Assembly (NCBI RefSeq): GCF_014191775.1
Contig: NZ_JACHXA010000001.1
Location: 62,001-126,000, forward strand
Direction: 5' to 3'
From: Limibacillus halophilus
GTDB lineage: Bacteria; Pseudomonadota; Alphaproteobacteria; Kiloniellales; CECT-8803
Length of the DNA stretch: 64,000 nt
Shown here: positions 9,724-21,970 of the stretch, in pieces
Position numbering within the stretch: position 1 is the stretch's first letter
Layout: each line of letters opens with the position of its first letter
Notes under the pieces: generated by a model
Told to the model about the DNA's origin: nothing
The model's database searches: none
What the model saw: only the letters and a program-made list of their open reading frames with translations
Translations under genes and position numbers: made by a program

Positions 9724-9753
9724 TATTTAGACTGCAGTGCAGCATCAAGTCAA
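9724..9753 (-). promoter_or_regulatory. Sigma-70-type promoter for sdhCDAB
   Basis: On the minus strand, TTGACT (9748-9753) is followed after 18 bp by TAAATA (9724-9729), close to consensus. It would give an untranslated leader of about 150 bases before sdhC. That leader contains a small GC hairpin (CCGGCG/CGCCGG, 9653-9666) and a direct repeat AAGGCACC around 9690-9710. No operator was recognised. Confidence 0.6.
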
Positions 9754-9818
9754 CGCACCGCCGTGCCAAAGACGCCGATCACCGAGCCAAAGTGTCCCGT
9801 GCCAGGCGCTTTGGACCG

Positions 9819-10292
9819 TCAGGCCCGGTCTATCCGGCAAAGGAAGCAGTTGTTGCTGGCCGAGCGGACGTGGAGATAGACAATTCCTTCTTCTGCCAGC
9901 ATTGCTTCGGCCGTCTCGGCCAGCTGACCGCCGGGCACTATTCGGCCCGTGCCATAGCGGATACGATTGTCGGCACCGTAGCCGCGCACCAAAACTTGAT
10001 GATAGCCCCGCAGCATGGGCGGCACCCCGGCCGTCTCCTCGTGCCGAGGGCAGAAATCGCCGTGCAAGAAAATCGGGCCGAGCTCGGCATAGGGTTGCTT
10101 ATCGGGAAATGGCCGGTGCGCCAGGATCAAATACGGCTCCCCGGCTGCCACCGTGCTCAAGCAGTGACGGCAAGGAACGCCGTCACCATCCGAGATGTGA
10201 ACCTCGGGTTTTTGGTCGTTGGCGTCCAGGCCACCGGCCTGATAGGTCTCAACGACATCTGTCGCAAGAGCCGTAAAACGTATTCGGGTCAT
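9819..10292 (-). CDS. DUF1203 domain protein
   Basis: A 157-residue protein of the DUF1203 family. The start MTRIRFTALATD is preceded by GGAGGTCACG, an excellent ribosome site, which rules out the slightly longer start. Conserved features are CRHCL near residue 45, YLILAHRPFP, GPIFLHGDFCPRH, and a C-terminal HVRSASNNCFLCRIDR. The paired Cys and His suggest metal or thiol chemistry, but no function is established. It stands alone between the sdh promoter region and the methyltransferase gene. Confidence 0.85.
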   Translation of the reverse strand: MTRIRFTALATDVVETYQAGGLDANDQKPEVHISDGDGVPCRHCLSTVAAGEPYLILAHRPFPDKQPYAELGPIFLHGDFCPRHEETAGVPPMLRGYHQVLVRGYGADNRIRYGTGRIVPGGQLAETAEAMLAEEGIVYLHVRSASNNCFLCRIDRA

Positions 10293-10375
10293 CGTGACCT
10301 CCGGCAAGCAGGATTAAGTACATCGATCTTCATCCTGACAAGCGCGTCGGCTTCCCGCACTCCGAAGCTTGCGCT

Positions 10376-11020
10376 CTAGGCGCCGGTTCGACGAAAAACT
10401 TTCACAACCGTGAGAACATGGGCCTCTTCCGCCGATAGCAAGAAAGCCGGGCAAGGCGTGCTGTCCGCTAGGTGGGTAAGCTTTCCGGCCTCGGTAAGCA
10501 CCGTCAAGCAATCGAGGTACCGCTTGGCATGATCGCCATCACCGCGCAAACCGACGACCATCACGCCGCCCGGGCGCAGAACGCGCGTCATTTCATGAAA
10601 GGAATCGCCCGGCGCATGCCCCGCCGTGAAGGTCCCGGCTCCAACCACAGCGGCGAAGCTGGCGTCGTCGAACGGCAGACGCTCGCCAAGCACGCCCTGA
10701 ACACAGTCCCGATAAACGCCGCGCGACTTGGCAACGGCCAGCATGGCGTCGCTCATGTCCAACGCCACCAGGTCACGCAGCCCAAACGCATGCAGCAAAA
10801 CCGCAACCAACCCGGTTCCGGCGCCACAGTCGAGCAGCGGGCCTTCCCCGGCAGGCAAATACCGCGCGGCCATACCCGCCACCAGGGCATGAGGGGTGTA
10901 GCCGAGCGCCATCACATCGCCGTCGTAGCGTTTCGCCCAAGCTGCGTACTCTTGCTCCAGAGCCGCGCGGTCCTTGGCGCCGTATACCTTTTCCAGCCTG
11001 TTCAGAACGTCGTCGCTCAT
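10376..11020 (-). CDS. Class I SAM-dependent methyltransferase
   Basis: A 214-residue methyltransferase. LLDCGAGTGLVAVLL (about residues 62-76) is motif I for S-adenosylmethionine; LVALDMSDAML is the acidic post-I loop; RVLRPGGVMVVGLRG is motif III. The N-terminus VYGAKDRAALEQEYAAWAKRYD resembles Williams-Beuren-region 27 type methyltransferases. Substrate unknown. It starts only 4 bp after the NAD-glutamate dehydrogenase stop codon and is very likely co-transcribed with it. Confidence 0.88.
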   Translation of the reverse strand: MSDDVLNRLEKVYGAKDRAALEQEYAAWAKRYDGDVMALGYTPHALVAGMAARYLPAGEGPLLDCGAGTGLVAVLLHAFGLRDLVALDMSDAMLAVAKSRGVYRDCVQGVLGERLPFDDASFAAVVGAGTFTAGHAPGDSFHEMTRVLRPGGVMVVGLRGDGDHAKRYLDCLTVLTEAGKLTHLADSTPCPAFLLSAEEAHVLTVVKVFRRTGA

Positions 11021-11024
11021 CGCC

Positions 11025-14000
11025 TCACCGGGCTACCAGGGACTTCAACCTTCTGTTGGCGACAGCCAGCATGGCCAGGTCCGGCTGGCCCGCGGCCCGC
11101 AGCTCTCCGATCATCTGCTCGGCTCGGCTGACCAGCATACGCCGTTCCTCCGTCCAGGCGTCCAGCATCTGCATGGGATTCTGTTTAGCTTTAATACCAT
11201 CCAGGATGCGGTTCTCCATCTCGCTCTGCAGTTCATAGAGGTCGTCCACGATGGCCGTGACCGCCAACTTGTCCCAGGCGTTGTCGCTCGGCAGCTTCGC
11301 CGCCGCCCGCCGCAGCCAATCGAAGCCGAATCGCTGCCCGACGGCGAAGTAGGTGCGCGCGGCGTCTTCCACCGACAGCCCGGCGGCATGCGCGGTGTCG
11401 ACGATATCGCCAGCGGGCACCAGCCAGGGGAAGGCCGCAATTCGCTCAGCCAGCTCCTCAGGGACACCTTCGGCGGTCAAGCGGCCCGCAGCGGTTGTCA
11501 GGACTTTCACATCCTCCTGTGGCAGAACGGTTTTCAAACAGGCCGCCAAAGCCCGCGTGCCGTCCCGGTAGCGTTTAACCGTCTGGGATATGTGCATTGG
11601 CTGGGCAACGTGACGCAACAACCAAACGGTGCCGCGTTCCACCAAACGGCCGCACTCGGCAATCATGGTGTACTGCGCTTTCGTTGGCACTTTGTTATCC
11701 AGGCCCTCGATGTCCGACCAGCGATCGCGCAACTCAAAAATCTCACGCGCGACCGTGTAAGCACGCGCGATGTCGTCCGAGGGCAAACCGGTTTTCTCGG
11801 CAACCTCATGCACGAAGGAAATACCCGCGCGATTGATGATCGAGTTTGTAACTACGGTTGCCGCGATTTCCCGCCGCAAGCGGTGGTTCTCAATCTGCGG
11901 CCCGTACTTTTTGCGGAGCGGGGTCGGGAAATAGTTGACCAAATCTTCCATCAGGTCCGGATCGTCCGGCAGATCGGATCCCAACAGTTCGTCGTAAAGC
12001 GCGATCTTGGAGTAGGAAAGGAGCACCGCTAGTTCGGCGCGCGAGAGGCCCTGGCGCTTTTTCATGCGCTCGTCGATCACCTCGTCGTCCGGCAGATACT
12101 CGATCGCGCGACTCAACAGCCCTTGTTTTTCAAGAGACCGCATATAACGAGCGATCCGATCCAGCAAGTGAGCGCTCATACCGTGGGTGACCGAAATGGC
12201 CTGGGTCTGTAGGTAGTTGTCCCGCAGCACCAGATCCGCCACCTCGTCGGTCATCTGGACCAGCAGCTTGTCGCGCTGCTTGCGCGTCAGATCGCCGGCC
12301 TGTTCGGCATCTCCCAACAAGATCTTGATGTTGACCTCGTGGTCGGAGCAATCGACGCCCGCTGAGTTATCGATGGCATCGGTATTCAGGCGCACGCCCA
12401 GCAGGCCGCATTCCGTACGGGCCCGTTGTGTCATGCCCAAATTGGCGCCCTCCCCGACAACCTTGCATCGAAGCTCACGCGCATCGACCCGGAGCGCGTC
12501 GTTGGCGCGGTCTCCGACCTCAAGATGCGACTCCTCCGATGATTTGACGTAAGTGCCGATGCCGCCAAACCAAAGCAGTTCCGCCTCGGAGCGTAGGATT
12601 GCCTGGATAAACTCGTTCGGGGTGACCTGATCCACCTTGATGCCGAAGAGTTTTTTGATCTCGGGCGTGAGCTTGATCGACTTGGCCTTGCGTTCGAAAA
12701 CGCCGCCGCCTTTGGAAATCAGCTTGGCGTCGTAATCACTCCAGGCGGACCGCGGCAGATCAAACAATCGTTGGCGTTCCTTGTGGCTGCTTGTCGGGTC
12801 AGGGTTGGGGTCCACGAAAATATGGAGATGGTTGAAGGCAGCCTGGAGGCGAATGCAGGGCGATAGCAACATGCCGTTTCCGAACACGTCACCCGACATG
12901 TCGCCGCAGCCGACAACCGTGAAGGGTTCCTTCTGAATATTCTTGCCAAGTTCCCGGAAGTGGCGCTTTACCGATTCCCAAGCGCCGCGCGCTGTGATCG
13001 CCATCTTTTTGTGGTCATAACCGGCCGATCCACCGGACGCAAAAGCGTCGTCCAACCAGAAGCCGTACTCAGCCGAAACACCATTGGCGATGTCGGAGAA
13101 GGTCGCCGTACCCTTATCGGCGGCCACAACCAGGTAGGGGTCGTCCTCATCGTGCCGAACGACATAGGGCGGCGGTACGATTTCGCCCTTCACGAGATTG
13201 TCGGTGACGTCCAGCAAGCTTCTGATGAACAATCGGTAACAAGCTATCCCCTCCTCCAAGAGGGCTTCGCGGCCGGCTTCGGGTGGCGGCGACTTCTTGA
13301 GCACGAAACCGCCCTTTGAACCAACCGGTACGATCACCGCGTTCTTGACCTGCTGGGCCTTGACCAATCCCAGAACCTCGGTACGGAAATCCTCCCGACG
13401 GTCCGACCAACGCAACCCGCCGCGGGCAACCTTACCGAAACGCAGATGCACGCCTTCGACCCGCGGCCCGTAGACGAAAATCTCGCGGAACGGTTTGGGT
13501 TGCGGCAGTTCCTCCAGATCGCGGGAGGCAAACTTGAGGGACAGGCAGGGTTTCTCACCACCGTCGCTGGTTTGCTGGTGGAAGTTCGTCCGCAGTGTCG
13601 AAAGGATCGCATTCAAGAAACGTCGGATGATGCGATCCTGGTCCAGGTTCGAAACCCCTTCCAAACCCTCTTCAATACGGGCTACCAGCTCCTTCTGCAG
13701 CTTCGCCCGCTCGTTGCCTAGCGCCGGATCGAAGCGCACCTCGAACAGCTCAACCAGCAGTCGCGAAAGCTCGGGGTTGGCTGAAAGTGTCTCTTCCATG
13801 TAATCCTGACTGAAGGGGATCGCCGCTTGACGCAGGAATTTGCAGTAAGCGCGCAGAATGATGACTTGCCGTGCGCCCAAGCCAGCCCGAATCACGAGCT
13901 GATTGAAGCCATCGTCTTCCATCTCCCCTGCCCAAACACGGGCGAAGGTCTCGTGAAAGGCGGCTTTTACTCTTGTGAGGTCAATCGCGTGACCGTCGCG

Positions 14001-15869
14001 GGTGCGCGCATGAAAATCGTGAATCCATACCGACTTGTCCGCCTGTTGAGGGCGCACTTCGAAGGGGACCTCCGAGATGACCTTCAGACCCATGTTCTCC
14101 AGCATCGGCAAAACATCCGAAAGCGGAACCGGTTCTGCGCCATGGTAAATCTTGAAATGAATGTGATCCTCGGCCTTTTCCAATGGTCGATAAAGGTTCA
14201 TCGACAACTTGCCGGATTTCAAAGTGTCGCCAACGCGGGCAATGTCGAACACCGCCGTGCGCGCCAGGTTGGTCTCAGAGTAATTAGCTGGAAAAGCGCG
14301 TTGGTAACGCCGAGCCGTCGTAAGGCCGCGCTCTTCGCCCATTTCCTCGACCAGGGCTTCTTCGAGCAAATCCGTCCAGGCGCGGCTTGCTTCCGCGAGA
14401 TGCTGCTCCAGAAGATCGTGATCGACGGCGGGCACCTTGCCCTGTTGAGTCCTGACAACGATATGGACGCGCGCCAGAGCCTCGTCCGATAGCTGGGTAT
14501 AGGTCGCATTCACAACGCCGTTGTAGGCATCGGCCAGGATTTCCTGGAACTTAACCCGCAAGTTCGTATCGAAACGATCGCGCGGCGTAAAAACCAAACA
14601 GGAGACGAAGCGTTCGAAAGGGTCATGCCGAACAAACAAAGCCGTGCGACGGCGCTCCTGCAGGTGAAGAATGCCGAGCGCTATCTCCAGCAAGCGGGTT
14701 TCGCTGATCTGAAACAACTCGTCGCGCGGATAGCTATCCAGTATGTGCTGCAAGGCCTTGGCGTCGTGGCTACCGGACGCAAACCCAGCTTTAGCGATAA
14801 CGTTTTCCACCTTCTGGCGCAGCACAGGGATCTCGCGCGGATTGCGTGAATAGGCCGCCGAGGTAAAAAGGCCGAGGAAAAGCTTTTCGCCCTTGACCTT
14901 GCCCTTGGCGTCAAAAGACTTGATGACCACGGTATCCATGTGAACCGCCCGGTGCACGGTCGAGCGGCGATTGGCCTTGGTAATCCGCAGCAAGGTTGGG
15001 CGGCGTACGAAATCCTGAACGTCGGGCGGCAGGTCCCCTAGATTGCGCAGACCATCGAAAACCGAATACTCGGTGTCCCGCAACACGCCCAGACAGCTCT
15101 TCTCGTCGATGCGGGCTACGGCTTTCTTGCCCTGCCCCTCGAAGCTGTATTCGCGATAACCCAGATAGGTGAAATGATCGTCGTCTAGCCAGGATAGAAA
15201 GGCCAAGGCCTCATCCAGCTCTTTCTTGGGCAAGTCCGGCGGCATTTTCTTCAGTTCCGCCACGCGGTCACGCAAGCGTTGGCGCATCTCCTTCCAGTCC
15301 ACAACCGACGCCCGTACGTCGGCCAGCACAGAAAGCAGCCGCTCCTCGATCACTTTATGATTTTCGGCAGGCTGCTCAGCAACCTGAACATGCATGATGG
15401 ATTCGTTCGCGCCGTTACCGGCTGATTTTCCCGGCAACTGGAAGGCTGTCAGACAACCTTTGGCATCCCGCGAGACCTGCAGGATCGGGTGGATGACTAG
15501 AGCGACATCTGCCTCATGCCTAGCCAGCTCCGCCGTAACCGAGTCCACCAGGAACGGCATGTCGTCGTTTATGATCTCGACAACCGTGTGGGAGCTTTTC
15601 CAACCGTGTTCCTCTTGTTGCGGGTTATAGACGCGAACTTGTGGCTGTCCGACAACAGCGCGTTTGCGGGCAAAGTTCCAGATGGACAGGGCCGCACCGT
15701 ATAGGTTGTCGGCGGTTTCATCGGCCAAGTCGATCGCCGGCACGGTGCTGTAGAACGCCCGCACAAACCGCTCCGTCTCCGTCGCGCGATCCGCCGCCAC
15801 GCGCTCACGAACCAATGCTACAACCTTCTCAACCAGCTCTTCCTTGAGCTGCTCGGCCCGTTTGGCCAT
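11025..15869 (-). CDS. NAD-specific glutamate dehydrogenase, large 180-kDa type
   Basis: Cytoplasmic enzyme interconverting glutamate and 2-oxoglutarate plus ammonia with NAD. The 1614-residue length is typical of the large L-GDH class known from Streptomyces and Pseudomonas. The N-terminal about 700 residues hold the ACT-like regulatory modules; the catalytic core contains RGGLRWSDRREDFRTEVLGL, IVPVGSKGGFVLKK with the active-site Lys, and GCGDMSGDVFGNGML. GGGVFERKAKSIKLTPE and a long helical tail follow. The start has a strong ribosome site (GGAGGGAAAG). It is first in a unit with the methyltransferase. Confidence 0.97.
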   Translation of the reverse strand: MAKRAEQLKEELVEKVVALVRERVAADRATETERFVRAFYSTVPAIDLADETADNLYGAALSIWNFARKRAVVGQPQVRVYNPQQEEHGWKSSHTVVEIINDDMPFLVDSVTAELARHEADVALVIHPILQVSRDAKGCLTAFQLPGKSAGNGANESIMHVQVAEQPAENHKVIEERLLSVLADVRASVVDWKEMRQRLRDRVAELKKMPPDLPKKELDEALAFLSWLDDDHFTYLGYREYSFEGQGKKAVARIDEKSCLGVLRDTEYSVFDGLRNLGDLPPDVQDFVRRPTLLRITKANRRSTVHRAVHMDTVVIKSFDAKGKVKGEKLFLGLFTSAAYSRNPREIPVLRQKVENVIAKAGFASGSHDAKALQHILDSYPRDELFQISETRLLEIALGILHLQERRRTALFVRHDPFERFVSCLVFTPRDRFDTNLRVKFQEILADAYNGVVNATYTQLSDEALARVHIVVRTQQGKVPAVDHDLLEQHLAEASRAWTDLLEEALVEEMGEERGLTTARRYQRAFPANYSETNLARTAVFDIARVGDTLKSGKLSMNLYRPLEKAEDHIHFKIYHGAEPVPLSDVLPMLENMGLKVISEVPFEVRPQQADKSVWIHDFHARTRDGHAIDLTRVKAAFHETFARVWAGEMEDDGFNQLVIRAGLGARQVIILRAYCKFLRQAAIPFSQDYMEETLSANPELSRLLVELFEVRFDPALGNERAKLQKELVARIEEGLEGVSNLDQDRIIRRFLNAILSTLRTNFHQQTSDGGEKPCLSLKFASRDLEELPQPKPFREIFVYGPRVEGVHLRFGKVARGGLRWSDRREDFRTEVLGLVKAQQVKNAVIVPVGSKGGFVLKKSPPPEAGREALLEEGIACYRLFIRSLLDVTDNLVKGEIVPPPYVVRHDEDDPYLVVAADKGTATFSDIANGVSAEYGFWLDDAFASGGSAGYDHKKMAITARGAWESVKRHFRELGKNIQKEPFTVVGCGDMSGDVFGNGMLLSPCIRLQAAFNHLHIFVDPNPDPTSSHKERQRLFDLPRSAWSDYDAKLISKGGGVFERKAKSIKLTPEIKKLFGIKVDQVTPNEFIQAILRSEAELLWFGGIGTYVKSSEESHLEVGDRANDALRVDARELRCKVVGEGANLGMTQRARTECGLLGVRLNTDAIDNSAGVDCSDHEVNIKILLGDAEQAGDLTRKQRDKLLVQMTDEVADLVLRDNYLQTQAISVTHGMSAHLLDRIARYMRSLEKQGLLSRAIEYLPDDEVIDERMKKRQGLSRAELAVLLSYSKIALYDELLGSDLPDDPDLMEDLVNYFPTPLRKKYGPQIENHRLRREIAATVVTNSIINRAGISFVHEVAEKTGLPSDDIARAYTVAREIFELRDRWSDIEGLDNKVPTKAQYTMIAECGRLVERGTVWLLRHVAQPMHISQTVKRYRDGTRALAACLKTVLPQEDVKVLTTAAGRLTAEGVPEELAERIAAFPWLVPAGDIVDTAHAAGLSVEDAARTYFAVGQRFGFDWLRRAAAKLPSDNAWDKLAVTAIVDDLYELQSEMENRILDGIKAKQNPMQMLDAWTEERRMLVSRAEQMIGELRAAGQPDLAMLAVANRRLKSLVAR

Positions 15870-16043
15870 GACTTTCCCTCCGCTTCATAACCGCAAACTG
15901 GATGGGCCCCGGACACTTTTCCCGGCGATCCGGACCACTTTCCAACACCCTTGCCTCTTGATGGGGCCTAGACCCGAGGCTAGCCCATCCCTACCACGAC
16001 CGAAAGCCCTGGAATGGGCAAAACGACATGCTATTCTATTTGC

Positions 16044-17708
16044 ATGAGGCTTTCGCAAATCTGGCTTGCAACCGTATTTCTACTGCTCTTTCTCACTCCT
16101 CAGGTTTGGGCTTCGAAGGCTTTTGCGAGCGCCGCGCTCGAAGCAGCGTTGCGGGAAGCCCTGGATAAAGTCGCCGCCACGACCACCGGTGAGGACGACA
16201 TCGCGGAGTTGGCCCTGCTTCACCGTTTCTACACGGAACGGGATTGGCAGGCTCTGTGGGTCGGGGAAGATCGTGCCTTACCCTCCGCCTTCCGGCTGGG
16301 CGAGGTCCTTAAGAACGCGGACGAGGAAGGACTCGATCCGACGGATTACCATTCACCCGCAATCCAGGCGCTTCTGGCTTCAGCCAAGGTCGACCTGCTG
16401 GCGCCCCTGGAAATACGTCTGACCCAGTCCCTGGTTCGCTATGGCGCCGATTTGAATGGGGGACGCCTGGTCCCGCGTCAGGTGGACCCGGAATTGTTCG
16501 TTTATCCGCGCGACCTCGACCGTTACGCTTTGCTGCAAGCGGTTGCGGGAGGTGGCGACGTTTCGGAGATTCTGGCAGGCCTTGCCCCCCAGGACGACAG
16601 CTACCGGGCCTTAAAGTCGGTATTGGCGCGTTACCGATTGCTTGCCGCGATGGGCGGATGGAATAAAATCGGCGACGGCTCGACGCTCGACCCCGGCGTA
16701 CGGGATGATCGCGTGATCGCTCTGCGAACGCGGTTGCGCACCACGGGCGAGTTGCGCGTCGCCGATGAAGGCATTCCCGATGACCCCCGGCTCTACGACG
16801 CGACGCTGCAACGCGCGGTCGAGCGTTTCCAAGCAAACCACGGCCTGGGTGTCGACGGGCGGGTTGGCAAGAACACTTTGGCCCACCTCAACACATCCGT
16901 TGAAGCCCGTGTCCAACAGATCTTGGCGAACCTCGAACGAGAACGCTGGGTCGCGGGCAAGCCCGTCGGTCGCCACCTCGCCGTCAATCTTGCCGACTTT
17001 ACCCTCCGCCTCTATGACGAGGGGCGCGAGGTATTTACTTCCAAGGTCGTAATCGGAACGCCCTACAATCGAACACCGGTGTTCCGGCGTGACATGACCT
17101 ACTTGGAAATCAATCCCTTCTGGAACGTTCCACCCTCGATTGCCGGCAAAGAACTTTTGCCCAAGATCCGAAAGAACCCGGCCTACCTCGAAGAGAACGG
17201 CTATGAGCTGTTCTCGAGTTGGAGCGATTCCGCCACGTTGGTCGATCCGCACACCGTTGACTGGGGCGCCGTTACCGCTGGACGCTTTCCCTACAAGATC
17301 CGCCAAAAGCCTGGTATCGACAACGCCCTCGGCCGCATTAAGTTCATGCTGCCCAACGAGTTCAACATCTACCTTCACGACACCCCGGCCAAGGCTCTCT
17401 TTTCGCGCGCGGAAAGAAGCTTCAGCCATGGTTGCGTGCGGGTCGATAAGCCAATTGATCTTGCAGTTGCGGTCTTGCAGGACGAAGCCACCTGGAATCG
17501 TGAACTGGTTGTCGCGGCAATCGAGAAGGGCGAGCGGCGGGTCGTCAGCCTCGCCAAGCCGCTACCGGTCCAAATCGACTACCAAACCGCTTGGGTCAAC
17601 GACGCAGGGGTGCTCCAGTTCCGGGGCGACGTCTATGGCCGCGACGCCTTGTTGATCAGCGCCCTATTGGGGCCGCGCAGCACCGCCGAATCCTTACCGA
17701 CCGATTGA
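16044..17708 (+). CDS. L,D-transpeptidase of the YcbB/LdtD type
   Basis: A 554-residue periplasmic peptidoglycan cross-linking enzyme that forms 3-3 (DAP-DAP) bonds. A signal peptide (MRLSQIWLATVFLLLF..., cut near WASKA) is followed by the scaffold domain (YTERDWQALWVGED), a peptidoglycan-binding region (RFQANHGLGVDGRVGKNTLA) and the YkuD catalytic domain. FLHDTP-type YLHDTPAKALFSRAERSFSHG leads into the active site, with His462 and Cys464 in SHGCVRV. I start at the Met that begins the signal peptide rather than 10 codons earlier. The neighbouring YcbK-like gene matches the E. coli ycbB-ycbK pairing. Confidence 0.93.
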   Translation: MRLSQIWLATVFLLLFLTPQVWASKAFASAALEAALREALDKVAATTTGEDDIAELALLHRFYTERDWQALWVGEDRALPSAFRLGEVLKNADEEGLDPTDYHSPAIQALLASAKVDLLAPLEIRLTQSLVRYGADLNGGRLVPRQVDPELFVYPRDLDRYALLQAVAGGGDVSEILAGLAPQDDSYRALKSVLARYRLLAAMGGWNKIGDGSTLDPGVRDDRVIALRTRLRTTGELRVADEGIPDDPRLYDATLQRAVERFQANHGLGVDGRVGKNTLAHLNTSVEARVQQILANLERERWVAGKPVGRHLAVNLADFTLRLYDEGREVFTSKVVIGTPYNRTPVFRRDMTYLEINPFWNVPPSIAGKELLPKIRKNPAYLEENGYELFSSWSDSATLVDPHTVDWGAVTAGRFPYKIRQKPGIDNALGRIKFMLPNEFNIYLHDTPAKALFSRAERSFSHGCVRVDKPIDLAVAVLQDEATWNRELVVAAIEKGERRVVSLAKPLPVQIDYQTAWVNDAGVLQFRGDVYGRDALLISALLGPRSTAESLPTD

Positions 17709-17765
17709 CCCTCACTCTTTGGTTGGCTCGGGCCTTGGAATAGAATGTTTGTTGCGTTTTTCGCT

Positions 17766-17791
17766 TCTTAAGGTATCTTTCTATCTTAAGA
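17766..17791. promoter_or_regulatory. Imperfect inverted repeat between the two cell-wall genes
   Basis: TCTTAAGGTA (17766-17775) and TATCTTAAGA (17782-17791) form arms matching at 9 of 10 positions around a 6-nt loop. The local sequence is AT-rich compared with its surroundings. It could end the L,D-transpeptidase transcript or act as an operator or promoter element for the downstream peptidase gene. Confidence 0.4.
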
Positions 17792-17946
17792 CATTATGAT
17801 TCGACTCGGCAGCAGGGATGCCATCGGGTCAATACCAGGGGTTTCAACTCCAGACTGGGGCGAATTTAGCGAAGACTGGCCAGCGCCAGCAGCGCGGGGA
17901 CCGCAGCGATAAGTACAGAGTTATAGATTTAACGGAGAGGATCAGC

Positions 17947-18507
17947 GTGACCGACGACGCCCCAAACAACCTCACGCGGCGACGTTTGCTTGTTGCAGGC
18001 GCCAGCCTAGCCGCAACAAGCCTACTGCCACTCTCTCCCGCTCTTGCCGCCTCCGGCCCTTCGGTTCGAAAACTGTCCTTCCACCATTTGCACACGGGTG
18101 AAACACTGACAACGACCTTTTGGGCCGATGGCAAGTTTCAACCTCAAGGCCTCGGAAAACTCGAACGTCTGATGCGCGACTGGCGCAACGGCGCACAGCA
18201 TAAGATCGACGAGGGGCTTTACCAGTTCCTCTATGCCTTACATCGCCGGATGGATACCAACTCACCTTTCGAGATTATATCGGCCTATCGGTCCCCGCAG
18301 ACCAACGATGCACTCCGGCGCGTCAGTACAGGTGTCGCCAAGCGGTCCTTGCATATGGAAGGGATGGCCATCGATGTCCGCCTGCCCGGTCGACAGCTTG
18401 CAGCCCTGCGCGATAAGGCTTGGGACCTACAGTTGGGCGGTGTCGGGTACTATCCGAAATCTGATTTTATCCATCTGGACACCGGAAGAGTTAGGCGCTG
18501 GGGTTAA
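17947..18507 (+). CDS. Tat-exported YcbK/MepK-type (DUF882) murein peptidase
   Basis: A 186-residue member of the DUF882/M15A zinc peptidase family; E. coli MepK cleaves the 3-3 cross-links made by L,D-transpeptidases. The start is a GTG with GGAGAGG six bases upstream. LTRRRLLVAGASLAATSLLP is a twin-arginine signal. Metal ligands are visible as His136 and Asp143 in LHMEGMAID and His176 in DFIHLD. YRSPQTNDALRR is the conserved substrate-groove motif. Pairing with the upstream YcbB-like transpeptidase suggests a synthesis/cleavage couple. Confidence 0.92.
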   Translation: MTDDAPNNLTRRRLLVAGASLAATSLLPLSPALAASGPSVRKLSFHHLHTGETLTTTFWADGKFQPQGLGKLERLMRDWRNGAQHKIDEGLYQFLYALHRRMDTNSPFEIISAYRSPQTNDALRRVSTGVAKRSLHMEGMAIDVRLPGRQLAALRDKAWDLQLGGVGYYPKSDFIHLDTGRVRRWG

Positions 18508-18533
18508 TTAGGGTCGCGCGCGGCCGGACAGCG

Positions 18534-19412
18534 TCATTCAGCTAGTTCCTGCGCCGCCTCCAGAAGCGCCCTGACGGTTGGTTCCTCACTCTTGATGGCC
18601 AGACAGACCAGATACTCGCTGGTTGTCAGGTTGGCCCCTCGAATTTCCAGCTTCCGCAACCGCCTGTCGTGCCCAAATTCACTTTCAGAGACCACGCCGA
18701 CCCCTAATCCGGCAGCGGCCGCTTCGGCAATTGCCTCCCGGCTGCCCACCTCCAAGGTGTTGGTCGGTGTTAGGCACGCTTCCGCCAAAGCGCGCTCCAG
18801 CCGTGCGCGGGTACCCGAACCCTGCTCGCGCAGAAGAAGTGTCTGCTGAAGCAAATCCTCGAGACCCACACTGCGTCTTTCCCGCCAAACCTGATCGCGG
18901 GCAACCATGGCAATCAGCCGATCCCGGCGTAGTAACTGACTTACGACCCCCGGGTCATTCTCCAGATCCGGCAATACAGCGACGTCGCAGCGTCGATCCT
19001 TGAGGGCTAGGCGGACAGCGCTGGTGTTGCCGAAACCAATCGATAACTGAATCTCCGGATGGCGGCGGTGAAACAGGCCAAGAATTGGCAGCAACAGGTG
19101 CGGCGCATCCGCCATAACCCGCAAGCGACCGCTGCGTAGACCCCGTGCCGAAGCCAAAAGTGCTTCCGCGGCCACTTCGTCTGCCGTGATGCGGCGGGTT
19201 ACATCCCGCAAACGCCGCCCTAGATCGGTTAGATCGACGCCACGTCCGACCCGCTCGAACAGCCGGACGCCGTATCGCTGCTCAAGCGCGCGCACCTGCT
19301 CTGACAACGTTGGCTGGCTCACACCAAGGCGGTCTGCGGCTTTGGTGAAGGAACCTTCCTCCGCGACCGCATGGAACGACCGAAGCTGTAGCTTGTTGAT
19401 TGGTGAATTCAT
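18534..19412 (-). CDS. LysR-family regulator, probable activator of phnWAY
   Basis: A 292-residue LysR-type transcription factor. Residues about 7-65 form the winged helix-turn-helix (LQLRSFHAVAEEGSFTKAAD, then LGVSQPTLSEQVRALEQRYG). The remainder is the periplasmic-binding-like effector domain. It is divergent from phnW across 110 bp containing a 19-bp dyad, the standard arrangement for a LysR regulator of the adjacent catabolic operon. By position the effector is probably 2-aminoethylphosphonate or a pathway intermediate. That is inference. Confidence 0.9.
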   Translation of the reverse strand: MNSPINKLQLRSFHAVAEEGSFTKAADRLGVSQPTLSEQVRALEQRYGVRLFERVGRGVDLTDLGRRLRDVTRRITADEVAAEALLASARGLRSGRLRVMADAPHLLLPILGLFHRRHPEIQLSIGFGNTSAVRLALKDRRCDVAVLPDLENDPGVVSQLLRRDRLIAMVARDQVWRERRSVGLEDLLQQTLLLREQGSGTRARLERALAEACLTPTNTLEVGSREAIAEAAAAGLGVGVVSESEFGHDRRLRKLEIRGANLTTSEYLVCLAIKSEEPTVRALLEAAQELAE

Positions 19413-19430
19413 AGGTCACACCAATGTAAT

Positions 19431-19449
19431 AAATCGAAAATATCGATTT
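19431..19449. promoter_or_regulatory. Putative LysR operator between the regulator and phnW
   Basis: AAATCGA (19431-19437) and TCGATTT (19443-19449) form a perfect 7-bp dyad separated by 5 bases. It lies 18 bp before the LysR start and 73 bp before phnW. Its size and AT-rich T-N-A character match a LysR recognition-site half of a divergent promoter. Confidence 0.6.
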
Positions 19450-19522
19450 GATATATATCAGTGCAAGCTACAGATTGCATCACGTTGTTTCTCTATTGAT
19501 GGTCTCCAAGGAGTAGGGCCCC

Positions 19523-21957
<2,435 letters not shown>

Positions 21958-21970
21958 GGGGAATCCAATC

